Origin: Cucumis sativus
Taxonomy: Eukaryota; Streptophyta; Magnoliopsida; Cucurbitales; Cucurbitaceae
Direction of reading: 5' to 3'
NCBI RefSeq assembly: GCF_000004075.3
Contig: NC_026659.2
Coordinates: 31,452,272-31,516,271 of the forward strand
Length of the DNA stretch: 64,000 nt
The position numbers and the translations under genes were made by a program. This document shows positions 23,801 through 35,441 of this stretch, one piece after another (positions within the stretch are counted from its first letter, which is position 1; every line of letters begins with the position of its first letter). Under the pieces are notes generated by a model. That model saw only the letters and a program-made list of their open reading frames with translations. It did not search any database and had not been told where the DNA came from.

Positions 23801-26800
23801 TAATGCAGCTTCTCACAAAACCATCCTCCAAAATTAGATAATTGAGTCTCTTCCTCCTACTGCGAAACCTCCCTTAAATCTCTGTCCATTTGACCTTGCC
23901 TCCTTGGATTTACCCTTTGTCATCACCATTCAAAAAGAACACTTCTACAATCACTGGTTTCTACTTTGGAATGCCCTCAAACAGAATATCAATTACTATT
24001 ACTTCATTAGCCCTATACAGGCAATAGAGCTATCCTTATTTGTGAAGATCTTGTACAAGCAACGAGCTTATCAACTATTAGTGGTCAGCATATACTTTTA
24101 GAATTCCAGGTGAGCTTTGAAGGATGGGGGCACAATTCTTATTCGAGAGAATGAAGTCCCTTCTTATGGAGGTTGGATAAAATATCTGAAGCTTTCCATT
24201 GAATGCCTGGAGCATTTGATACCTTTGAATATATTGGCAATGAGTACGATGAGTTTTGTGAAGCCGTGCTTGCCTCATTTTCCTCAACAGAGCTGGTTGT
24301 TATTGTTGAAGCCAAGCCTTTGAGCAATAAAACCACATGCAACAAGCAGTCTATAACTAGACTGAGCTTTACAATGCCACGAACTCCATGTTGATATGCA
24401 ATAAGATCCCCCAACCTTTAACTTTCCCCTCCGTACCCAAAATCATTATATCACCTGACTCTCCCTGCCCATTGGCAGCCCTCTCCTTGGACACCCAACT
24501 TCTTCTTTTGAGCTCATCACACCATACTATACCACCACCCATGACCCAAGTTTTTAAGATACACCCACCAACCAATCACCGGTGGAATTAGCCCTCAAAA
24601 AGCATTTGACTATCTGTCTTGCCAAAAATGCTGTTATCATTGATGGAAAATAAACTTTCCTTATGCATGGCACCAAACATTCCACTGGGGGTTGTAGTGG
24701 CACTCATAATTCGTGAGGAGGAAGGTTAAGTTGATACAACAACCCTCACTAACCTTCCCACATATTACCTCTTTTTTTAAGCTAACATCCAAGGCAACAA
24801 TCTTCTTGGAAAAACTCTACCGAATTTTCTCATGGAAGGGTAACTAGGATGGAAAAGGCTTTCACTTTTTGAAATGACATAAAAACAAGATGCCTTTGCA
24901 AGAGGCCCTGGATTAATTGACCTCAAATAAAGAATCGTAGCCTTTTGGCCAAGGGGATTTGGAATTTCCAAAGGGAGAAAATTGTTCTATGGAGGTGCCT
25001 CATTGTTGCTAAATATGGGAAATTCCCTCTCTTCATGAACTTTAATTTAATTTATATAAAGGTCTCTAGAAACATATTGTACAACAGAAAGCTTTTAGTC
25101 TCAATAATATGGTGAGCATTATAGGCAATGGAGAATCCATTTCCTTTTGGAATGATAGTTGGTTGGTTCCTTTCCCCTCAAGGATGCTGTCCCCAGACTT
25201 TATGCTCTCACAAACCGTAAGAATTCAGCCTTGGCCGATTGTTGAAATAGAGAGAACGCTTCTTGGAAAGGAACCTTGGCTTGAGAAGAAGCCTCACTAA
25301 AGCCAAGATCATTGAGTGGTCCATTCTATCTGTACAACCCCCCATCTAGAAATTTGGTGGAGGATTAATGGAAATGGAACCTTGAGATATTCGAGATTTA
25401 CACGACTAAATTTCTCTCACAGTCTATCCTCGAGTTGAAATCTTCTCCAAAAGGATCTTTACGTAAATATTGTGGAGAGACCCCAAGAAGGTTAAATTCT
25501 ATCTTTGGTAAATCAACCTGGCAAGCCTTGTTTGGGACACTTTTTTCCAGATGTTTGGCTTGAGCAGTGTTTATCATAGAGTTGTTAAATGTGAGCAGTA
25601 TTTGAACATCTCGTACATTCTTCTTTATCATGGTGTAAATTCATTCTATTCTTCTGTGATTATAGTCTTACCTATCTTATTGGACAGTGTAATTGCGTTT
25701 TGTAATCTTTATGGCACCTTTTGTAGTTTTATACCTTACGATCAATGAAATTCAGTTTTGTCGTTTATCATTAAAATAATAATTATATCAGAACTTTATG
25801 GTTCTAACTCAGTTAGCTCTTAGTTTTTTATTTATGTGGGGTAATTTATTTTCCTCTCTACATGGTTTGTTTAAATTAGTTTATGAAAGTTTATTTCTTA
25901 GCTTCTATCTTTAATCCAAGATTTTGTAATTATTCTTTTGATCTCATAGAATAATGATGGTAAGTTACAATGCAGGCTAACATAAATATCCGTGCTATTG
26001 CCCAAGGCTGCACTGAATACAACATTACGGTAGTTGTTAGGCGAGAAGATTGTATAAAAGCCTTGAGAGCTGTACACTCAAGATTCTATCTGTCAAGAAC
26101 AACAATAGCAATGGGAATCATTGGACCTGGACTTATTGGTTCCACATTACTTGAGCAGATAAAGGATCAGGTGATCTTGATGAACGGTATCTTTTATTGA
26201 TTATTATAAATATATTTTAAGATATTGCTTAGCTACCAACAATCATGAGTGCCTTTAATTGTGCTTGCTAGATTGTAAAATCCAATCCATGTCGGTAATT
26301 TAAGTCCTGTTTGGTACCATTTGGTTTTGGGATTTTGGTTTTTGAAGTTAGTTCAGGTTTTACTCAATATCTAACTCATGGTATTCATATTTCCCATGTA
26401 AACATTTGAAAGCTTAGCCAATTTTCAAAAACAAAAAAAAAAAGTTTTGCTATATTTTGCTATTCAATGTATCTGAAACTTAAAATATAATTAACATTGG
26501 TTACAAATGTGCAAGTGTCCACGTCCTAAGCTTGCTCTAAGTCAAAGTACAGTGTTTATGATTTTTTTTTTTATCAATTAAATATCGGCAGCTTCTTTTG
26601 CAATAATTGGTTATTGAAGTGATGTAGGTGGGAGATTTGAATCCTGCACCTTTTGAACTATGCTTTGGTTGATAATTGGATTATTGTATTCTTTCTCATA
26701 AACTGCCGCATACCCTGTGTTTTTTGCCAGGCATCAGTTCTCAAAGAAGATTTTAACATTGACTTGCGTGTCATGGGAATTATTAGCTCCAGAACCATGC

Positions 26801-27464
26801 TTTTGTGTGATGAGTAAGTTTTAAACTCACTTTAAATTCCTTTCATTGATATGGATGTGCTTAAGTTTACAAAATTGGTTAAGGATCAAGGCTTATTTAG
26901 ATAAGCATCAGCCTTCATTTCCTTTGTTGATTTAGAAGCCTTTTGTGTTTGAAACTCTCTAGGAATCCTTTTGTATTTGAAACTCTCTTTTGATTCATGT
27001 CCATCAAATAAGTTTACTGTAATCTCCTTCGTGGTTGGCTGAGAATTTCACTTCTCTTGTTCTTAATGTATATATAAATAGAAGTTTGTATCTTACATTT
27101 CCCAAATGAAGGGAAAAAAAAGTTTGGCACAACTCAGTTTACAGTCCTGCCATTTACTCAATGCAATTATTTGCGATATAATTTGTAGGGGAATTGACTT
27201 ATCTAATTGGCAAGAACTTCAAAACGAGAGAGGTGAAGTGGCAGATATGGAAAGGTTTGTGCAGCATGTGCATCAAAATCATTTTATTCCGAATACTGTT
27301 TTGGTGGATTGCACGGCCAATCCTGATATTGCTAGCAACTACTACAACTGGCTTCGAAGAGGAATTCATGTCATTACTCCTAATAAAAGGGCTAACTCTG
27401 GACCACTCGATCAGGTACCTCCTATATGGAAATTACTTCGCTTTGTACCTTGAACCCCCCTACC

Positions 27465-27495
<31 letters not shown>

Positions 27496-30247
27496 AAAAA
27501 AAAAAAAAAAGTAGTGATGGCTGTAATAATGTGGAAGTTTTCAAGTTTTATGGGGAATAAAGGAGGTTTCTGGATGAAGAATAAAATTTCTGTTAATAAT
27601 TTGTGAACTTCAGAGAAATTAGTTTGGTACGGCTTTGTTTAACCAAAAAATTCAAGAGAATGTGATGAAATCGTGAATGGTTAAACCATTTCTTTAATGT
27701 TAGATTGCAAATTACTATTTAGAATGTGACATACTAATTCTTTGGCTACATCTTTGCTGTCCAATCCAGTATTTGAAATTGAGAGCTCTTCAACGACAGT
27801 CCTATACTCATTACTTTTATGAAGCTACTGTCGGTGCCGGTCTTCCAATTATTAGCACCCTACGTGTTTTGCTTGAAACTGGAGACAAAATATTGCGAAT
27901 TGAAGGCATTTTCAGGTTTGGATATATTCACTACTCCTCTTTTCTCTTTGGATAAAGTTTTACTTCATTATTATTTTTCCCCTTCTTTCTTTCTTTTGTG
28001 GTAGGCAGGGTGCGGGAGAAATGATAGGATCTTTGGGGTGGGGGGTGGGGGGTTCTTCTAGAATCAAGTGATGCTTGGTTTCTTGTTAGATTCTACGTTT
28101 CTCTTTGGGTTTTAGTGACAATCTCTTTGTAATTACTCCTAGTCTTCTTTTACATGACTGAAGCTTTTTTGTGTAGTTTGGCTCTCCTTTTGTGGGCTTT
28201 TTTTGTTTGTTTGAAATGAAGGTGGTGTTTCTTTAAAAAAAAAATGTTAATAAGCCATGCATACACATTTATACTTGATGTGGGCTGAACATCCCCATCC
28301 ACTCTTCTCCATTTTCTTGATTATCCAACCAGCAAATCTTCTACTTTATTCTTCCTGTGGATTTCAAGAGCTTTTAGAGTAGGAGGTGTAGCGATGGTAG
28401 GTTGAAGATTTATTTCTTGGTCATCGGTGAAATATGGGTGTGAAAAAGTCTAAAACACTCATTAAAATCCTTACGTGTTTAATTATGTCTGGAAGGGGAC
28501 TGCCACGGAAGAGTAATGTTGTATTCCCCACGAATTTGACAATCTTTGCTTTTGTGCTACTTTTACTGCAGTGGGACGTTGAGTTACATCTTCAACAACT
28601 TTACAGGTGATAAATCTTTTAGCGACATCGTTTCAGAAGCAAAACAAGCAGGTTATACTGAGCCAGATCCAAGAGATGATCTATCTGGAACAGATGTTGC
28701 CAGAAAGGTAAAGATGTGTTATGAATAGAGCAATACTTTGCTTTCTTCATCTCCAGCATCCCCTTTAATCATAAAAGGGAAAAAATATATTAAATATATT
28801 TTTATAAAAATAAAGGTTTGCCACATGACTTAATTGGGCACTAAGGCGAGTTGCACAAACATGGTGCAGCCCCGAATGAACCTAAGTATTTTTCTTCTGA
28901 ATGGCTTGTGCAAAATTCAAAACCATGAAAACTTTAAGGAATGTAAATTCCTGTCCTTGTTTGCTGTTGTTTTGACACATTACTCTCAGAAGTATTCTCA
29001 ATGTAAATTCCTTGAAGGTTGTAACCTTCTTTTTTATGAGACGTTGAGGTTGGAACCTGAGCCATTAGAATCCAATTTGGTTTGTAATTATTTTGATTTT
29101 GATTTTTTAAAGCTTTCTAAAACCAAGCTAGATATTAAGTATCCGAAAGAATTTAATTAGCTGAAACTATTTAAGAAGAAATTATTCATTTCTTCATTTC
29201 ATCTACTGATTAGTATGGGCAGCATAGAGTACACCTTACCTAACGAAATTATTCATGCTTTGAATTGCTTTCGTGTTTCAGGTGATCATTCTTGCTAGAG
29301 AATCTGGTTTGAAGCTAGAACTAGCCGATATCCCAGTGGAAAACCTTGTGCCCGAACCATTAAGAGTATGACTTAATAATGTCTAACCATGTTACTTTTA
29401 GTGCTTAAATTTTATACTCCATAGGTTGAACTGGACTTCCAATGTATTATAGGCCAGTGCATCTGCTGAGGAGTTTATGCAACAACTGCCACAATTTGAT
29501 GCCGATATGACTAGAAAACGACAGGAGGCTGAGAATGCTGGGGAAGTAAGCATCTACAAAATAGTTCTTCAAGTTTACTTCTTTTCAGAACTTTTATGTT
29601 TTTAGAAATACTTCTTCAAAGCTCAGTATCTTAGCTATTAAAATGATTAGGAACTAAGTTCTTTTATTTTGCCAAAGAGTTTTGGTTCACTTATGAGTTG
29701 AAGTCTAAGTATGTGTCTACTTAGTTCCTAAACTTTAAAAAATGTCTAATAAATTCCTAAACTTTTTATTTTGTATCTATGGGCCACCAAAAAATTCAAA
29801 ATTTTCTAAAATGAATTGATCTATTAGTTACTAATGTCTACATGGACAAGTATGTAAAGTCATATGTAGGATAAGTATAGGTTTTTAAACACATTTAGGT
29901 TACCCATGACCAAAAAAACATTGGAAAGTTTAGACCAAGAGAAGATTTGACTAGTTGGATTTTCTTGATCATGTGTTTATGTACTTTATTATTTTCTGAA
30001 GGTGTTGAGATACGTCGGGGTGGTGGATGTTGTAAATCAAAAAGGATTCGTCGAAATGCAGAGGTACAAGGATGATCATCCATTTGCACAACTTTCAGGG
30101 TCCGACAACATCATCGCTTTCACGACAACAAGGTACCGAAAACAGCCTTTGATCGTACGGGGACCTGGTGCTGGGGCTCAAGTGACAGCAGGTGGAATCT
30201 TCAGTGATATCTTGCGGCTTGCATCTTACCTTGGTGCTCCATCATAA
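17851..30247 (+). CDS. AKHSDH: Bifunctional aspartokinase/homoserine dehydrogenase, plastid
   Basis: The enzyme catalyses the first and third steps from aspartate to threonine, methionine and isoleucine in plastids. Eighteen exons give 918 aa: 17851-17999, 19521-19588, 19689-20063, 20530-20618, 20710-21013, 21326-21378, 21457-21665, 21789-21876, 21954-22067, 23094-23192, 25976-26170, 26731-26813, 27189-27414, 27770-27915, 28572-28707, 29282-29365, 29453-29545 and 30002-30247. A Ser-rich transit peptide is followed by the kinase motif KFGGTCVG (residues 95-102) and WTDVDGVYSADPRK. Two ACT-type segments follow (GTGMAGVPGTANAIFGAV and AANINIRAIAQGC region), which in this family bind the feedback effector threonine. 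The dehydrogenase NAD(P) loop GPGLIG is at 566-571, with VDCTANPDIASNYYNW and DDLSGTDVARK further on. The length is normal for plants. Intron 10 (2.8 kb) contains a LINE. Confidence 0.97.
21121..21200 (+). repeat. tRNA-like (SINE-type) fragment in AKHSDH intron 5
   Basis: The phrase 'aattggtataaagcattatc' followed by 'gaggttcaattcgccc' resembles the A box and B box of tRNA-derived SINEs in plants. The B box is close to GGTTCAANNCC. No tRNA fold or flanking duplication was established, so this is a weak call. Confidence 0.3.
23226..25796. repeat. 17-bp target-site duplication flanking the LINE
   Basis: The two copies at 23226-23242 and 25780-25796 are identical over 17 bp, arguing for a fairly recent or well-preserved insertion despite the decayed interior. 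Confidence 0.85.
23243..25779 (+). mobile_element. Degenerate LINE inserted in AKHSDH intron 10
   Basis: A 17-bp direct repeat, taattatatcagaactt, flanks this segment at 23226-23242 and 25780-25796. This is a clear target-site duplication of the length LINEs make. Inside, around 24110-24400, broken frames resemble the ORF1 DUF4283-type protein (VPSYGGWIKYL; TFEYIGNEYDEF). Around 24780-25560, broken frames resemble the C-terminal part of LINE reverse transcriptase polyproteins (IGNGESISFWNDSW; RGPGLIDLK; AFWPRGFG). The 3' end is A-rich (attaaaataa). The endonuclease and the core reverse transcriptase are missing, so the copy has an internal deletion and many stops. It is not autonomous and is spliced out with the intron. 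Confidence 0.8.
27463..27511. repeat. Compound microsatellite: poly-C, (CA)n, poly-A
   Basis: A run of C residues passes into CA repeats and then into about 17 A residues, 50 bp after the exon 13 donor of AKHSDH. Such a tract is expected to be polymorphic. Confidence 0.9.
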
Positions 30248-31843
30248 ACTCTTCTTTCATCCTTAAATTAGCTTCTCTTAGTCTTTGTTTTTCTCTTTTG
30301 CTTGCTGGGATTGTCTCTTATGCCTTGCATCCTTTTGTAAGTTCCTTCTCTGTTTTGGATTTTTCTTTTCAATTTCTTAATAAAATAAGCTTGTTTCCAT
30401 CTTGGTTGTATGTGCATTATAATTATGTCACAACTAATCATGGAATATAGTTTTTGATCTGCATTTGACATATTAAAAGGTTTACATCACTAATCGAGTA
30501 GATGTTCATCCTTTTATTTTTAAATTTTGAGCGTAGTTTCTATTTAGTCCTTAACTTTAAAATGTAACAATGCCACTCTTAAGTTTTGAGTTCAATTTCT
30601 ATTTCATCTCTAGGTTTCTAGATTAATTTTGCCTCTTAATTTTCTATTGATACACTACATAGATTCGTATTATATGGCAAGATGGAAGTTATTTACAAAC
30701 ATAGTAAAGAAGATAAAAATAATTAACCTGTTTTTATTTTTTTTTAGTTCTACTTTATCCCTTCTTTGTTTGAAATTGAAAGATGCTTAACATTTAGCTT
30801 ATTTTGTAAAGCAAGCTTAACTTAGTGATAATTAGCTTGATAAATGGGAGTTTTGAAACATTGTTCAATGCATGCTTTGATTATTCATCCAATCATCCAA
30901 TGGATGCATTTTATACAGGACAGTGTTAACCCTTCAAAATTGACAAGTTTGTGTATGCTATCCCTTTGAAAAAGTACCAAACAGTGACGAGTGAAAAAGG
31001 ACCTTTTGGAATATGTTTGTTTGACTTCAACGTGGGACTATATGAATCAAACTTTCCTCAATGAAATTGATAGAGCTTGACTGTTCCTAAAGTTGAGTTG
31101 TATTGTTTGTTTTATCAGGCTTAATCATTCTTATATTTAGAATATAGAGTTTTAGCTTTAGCATATTATCTAATCTATACATGAAGATTAAAATGCCAAT
31201 GTTGCCCCTTTAAAACAATGAAAATATGTCTATATTTGCTTCCTTGAACGATGAACAAAGAATAACATACAAAAACTCTTACTTATTAACGGGAGATAAC
31301 CATGTTTTTCGATTATCTAACGAAGGGTCTCTTGTTTTTTATAAGGTATTACAAACCTTAAACTTAGATTATCGTTTGAATGTTTTTGCTTATGGATTTA
31401 AAAATGCTATTCTTAAGTAATGTTTTTTGTAATTAAATTTTGTTTTTATACCATACTTATTATTTGGGTATTACGAATCTTATATTCAAGTATGAAGATT
31501 TTAGGTTTAAAAAGTTCCTAATCTATACACACAAAATTTAAAATGAGAAGGGTAATTTTCCGAAAATGATTTCCGAAAATGCCCAAACTATATCACAACT
31601 GCAGAAACCTTTTGGAATACTTATTTACACTAAAATCAAGGGGCATAATTGTCTTTTTGTTTTAATTTAAATTTTGGTGAAGATTGTGGGCCAAAAATAC
31701 AATTAACTCGAAAATATGCTAATTTTGAAAGATGAGAAACTTGTTGGTGCTACTTTCACAAATTCTCCTTTTATCTCTACTTCTGAAGAGATATATATAT
31801 ATATAGTCGAAGAACATACAAAAACCATCCTGAGGAGACAGAA
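30248..31843. other. Intergenic: AKHSDH 3' region and next promoter
   Basis: It contains the AKHSDH 3' UTR (an AATAAA at 30380-30385 is a plausible poly(A) signal) and AT-rich spacer. A short TA run is at about 31792-31805, near the 5' end of the next gene. No further gene is recognised. Confidence 0.5.
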
Positions 31844-33854
31844 ATGGAGAGAAATTTTACGGTATCCAAACGCCTTCTCTTCGATCGTCGCTACGGTTGG
31901 GTGTTAGTCTCTCTTTCCCTCTCTCGATTTCAGCTCCCGGTCTGTAAATTCTTAATTTGGATTTTGATGATTTTTACCTTTGGTTTCCAGGATTGATGAG
32001 TGGAAAGACCCTTCGGAAGAAGCTTTGGCCGGTGGCCGAGGAATGTATGTCTGTTTTTTTTTTTTTTTTTGCATGTATATTTCATCAGCTTTGGAAGTTA
32101 TGCTTTCCGTTGTTTCCATTTTCATTTGGGTTGATGCTCTTTTTTCTGTGATTAGCATAGTTTCTAATTTTCGCTACCATTTCTGCTTTCTCTTATATTT
32201 GCTGGTTTTTCTAGTTTACTTGTTTATGAAGCAGAAAATTGAAACTCTAGATTGACCTCTTTATGTTATATCTTTGTTAGGTTCTGCATAGTGCCTCTCG
32301 TCAAAAGTTTGGTTAACTCAGTCACACAGATGGTATGGTTCTAACCTTATTCACTGTTGTTCTTGTTGCTGTTGTATTTTTTTTTTTTTTTTTGTTAAAC
32401 AATTGAATTTAATCAAAATGTAAGAAGTAGAATTCCCATGTAGTAAAACGTGTTAAAGAAAACCCTTTGCAATGAATGTTTAGAAATTTGCAATTGTAAG
32501 TGAACTGTGGCTTGATTGAATTTGGGGTGTTTGGGTTAGACAGATCTTGGTGCATAGACTCTTCAATGTAAATAATTATTTGAGTGTTGTGTAAGTATTT
32601 AGTTCCGAGACAGTTGGGAAGTTCCAAAATCCATTGTTTAGTTAGTTACTCAAGTGGTTTATCTTGGTCTGGTTCCTCAGTTTTGATTCATTCCTTTCCT
32701 TCTTCCTTTTCCATTATTTTTTTGAAACCTTGGATGCGTATTTTGTTATATTTGTAAATAAGAAAATTTCCCATTAAGAAGAGTACAAGAATTCAATGGA
32801 GGTGACTCAATAAAGCAATGCCCTATTGTTAGGAATTAATTGCTAGGAGCCCACTTGTAAGGAATTAAGGAAAGAGGAAGATTACAAAAAATGATTAGAT
32901 AGAGTGGATTCAAAATATCCTCCCATGATTGTTCTAATACTCAAAGGCCACGCCCAAAAGAACCTTCCTGTATGTTTCCACTTAGATTTCTCATACCATA
33001 TGAGGAAACCCACTTGCCTGATAATCACCGCATGGCTGCGTATTGGTGACAGCAAAAAAAAAAAAAAAAATGTCTACGATCAATAGTACTAGGAAGTTGG
33101 AACAACTCGTATTAGTCAGCCCTTTCTATTTGGTAGAATCTTTCTTTTATCCTCATGTCTGCTTTGCCCGGGGAATAAATGAGGCATTGTGTGGATTAGA
33201 TAGAGCCTTGGGTTTGATTCCTCTTCAATTCATACTTCAATTTGAGGAGAGAACCAAGACTGTGAACTGCTTCAGTTAGTTTCTAATTTCTTCTATTAGT
33301 CACATACAGGTGTCATCAGTTGGGGTGGTTCCAGATATTAAATAAGGGGACGACTGTTGGCTTTTGCTAATGTCTGGGGGTACTGATTCTTTTTAACCAG
33401 TTACAACTCATAATATGTAGCAAGATTTCTTCTTTGATATCTATAAGTTCAATCATTTATCGTTTTGGATTATTTTGAAACGATGCATAAACAAGGTTTA
33501 AGAGAGGGTTTGATGTTCTTGGGTGCACAAAAATGTTTAGTATTTTTATCCATAGTATGTATTATTAAGCTGCAATTCCTTGGGTATAAATCTGAGACCA
33601 TTTATTACTCAAGTACTCGCGTAATTCTCGATTTGTTGTAGGTTAATATTGCAACAGTATCCACAGTTAAAGCTGTTGAAAATCCAGAGCTACTTTCACC
33701 TCAGGTACTACAAGCAGGTCTGCATCAAAGCCTTGAGAAATTCACTTCGTCCATCCAAAACTCACCATTTCACCTTGGCTTCCAGAAAGTTACTGCGCCT
33801 TCAGTTTCAACTTGTTCCTTGCATCTACAAGATGAAAAAATTGATCACAGTTAG
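31844..33854 (+). CDS. Uncharacterised plant protein, 125 aa
   Basis: Four exons (31844-31902, 31991-32044, 32281-32332 and 33642-33854) join in frame to 125 residues beginning MERNFTVSKRLLFDRRYGWV and ending DEKIDHS. All borders are GT-AG and the phases agree (2, 2, 0). The N-terminal third is basic and aromatic with the phrase VIDEWKDPSEEALAGGRGMF. A short hydrophobic stretch (MFCIVPLVKSLVNSV) follows and could be an amphipathic helix. The C-terminal part is Ser/Gln-rich. I recall similar short proteins of unknown function in other plants but no assigned role, so I give none. Intron 3 is 1.3 kb. A CAG|GT inside exon 4 and a TACAAGCAG 13 bases later could allow a small alternative splice. 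Confidence 0.75.
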
Positions 33855-35441
33855 CTGAATGAATATTGATCCTTACTCACTTGAAACTTGAAGAGATTAA
33901 TTTGTACTTGAGAAAAGAAAAATGAAGATGATATCAACATGAAGGTGAAAGTATCTTTATAATCCCTACCATCTTCAATTTTTTCCTAAACTCTTCTTCA
34001 ATGTTCTCACCAACCTTTTCAATCATTTTTTCTTTCTTTCTATCTAATTCTATTTATAAATTGGCTAAGAAACTTTAAAACTAAATTTTTGTCCACGTTT
34101 CTTTGTTCAATTTAATTCTTTGATAAGATTTTTTTGAACAAACTAAAAAAGAAAGTGAGAAATCATTTCAGATCTTTAGTTTGTTTTTAGAAAGTATGAA
34201 GAGAAGAAAAAAAAAACATTTTCTTGTAAATCTAATTTTAATCTAATTTTCTTTTCCTTTTCTTTTTATAAAACCTTTTAGACCACCAATAGAAAATAGA
34301 AAAATACAATAGAAAGGTCAGATCCCAAGCATCTTGGAGAAGAATATTATTTATTCTACTTCTATTCTAGCTGCTTTGCCCTTTTTTTTTTTTTTTCTTT
34401 TTAATTCAAAACAGTCTAACATCAAAGCATAACATTTCAAAATAGGATAGAAAAGAAGTTCTTTGTACTTTTATAAATGAAAGAAAATTACAAGTACTTG
34501 TATATCTGAGTTCAACGTGTGAGCAGTACTGATTATGTTTAGATTATCAAACTCAAAGTTGTATAGTCTGAAAATATTTCTTGATTCTTTACAATATTGA
34601 ATCCTCAATTAACTCTAAGTCTAACTCCAATTAAGTTGTGACTTTACAATTGAAGAACAAATTGGAATGCAACAATAATCGCGGGGTAAAGCTTAATTGC
34701 TCTAGAAGAAAAATCATGTACAAACTTACACTTAACTTACATTATCTTTTCCTTTGTTCAAACACCAATTCAAAGACAAAAAATGTATTCACTTATAATA
34801 TGAGTCAAGAAAATATGCACATATTAGGACAAACATATCTTCTTTAGAGAAAATAACAGGATGGACATAGGTACTCATTAATTCAATGTTCAAATTTTTT
34901 TTCTAAAAAATATAATTTTTTATATAAATGGTAAAAAAAGAAGGCACAAAAATTAATGAAGTCTTAGAGACCCCATATATTTGTGTCCACATCCAAACTT
35001 ATATATTGGAAAAGCATTCATACCCAAATTACCAATTTTCTTTTTCTTTCCAGAAAATTCACTTATTATTATTTCTATTTTAGTTAAAGAAGAAAAAAAA
35101 CCATTCATTTCATATTTTGTATGTATGTTCTATATTCCCCCACGTCAAATAATCTCTAATCTCATTCTTTTTCTTCTTCTTTTTAATTTCTATCCAAACA
35201 AAATAAATGGAATGAACATAACAACAGAAAAAAATAAATAAATAAAAAGAAAGAAAGAAAGAAAATAATAATAATAATAATAATAAGAGAAGAAGAAGAA
35301 AAAAATGTTGTAGAAAAATTGAGTTTCTTCCTCTTCGTTATCACTGCTCTGCTCTTATCTGAGTGAGCTCCATTGATGAGGTGATCAGCTTTCACACAAT
35401 TTCTTCTCCTCCCTTTTTCTTTTTGTTTTGTTTTGTTTATA
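33855..35441. other. Intergenic, very AT-rich, with microsatellites
   Basis: This holds the 3' region of the 125-aa gene and the promoter and leader of the VTT gene. Around 35232-35287 is a compound microsatellite of AAAT, AAAG and AAT units. No gene is recognised. Confidence 0.5.
35232..35287. repeat. Compound microsatellite (AAAT/AAAG/AAT)
   Basis: Tandem aaat, then aaag, then seven or more aat units lie about 150 bp upstream of the VTT gene start codon. Confidence 0.9.

Noticed and set aside
24777-24971. Minus-strand 64-codon frame in the LINE
   Set aside because: It is the complement of the plus-strand RT-like segment, which carries the family phrases.
23193-25975. AKHSDH being a split or broken gene because of the 2.8-kb insertion
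   Set aside because: Exons 10 and 11 flank the insertion with good GT-AG borders and in phase 0, and the joined protein matches the family across the junction.
31795-31805. TA run as a TATA box of the 125-aa gene
   Set aside because: A TA dinucleotide run lies 40-50 bp before the start codon, but the transcription start is unknown and the run may just be a microsatellite.
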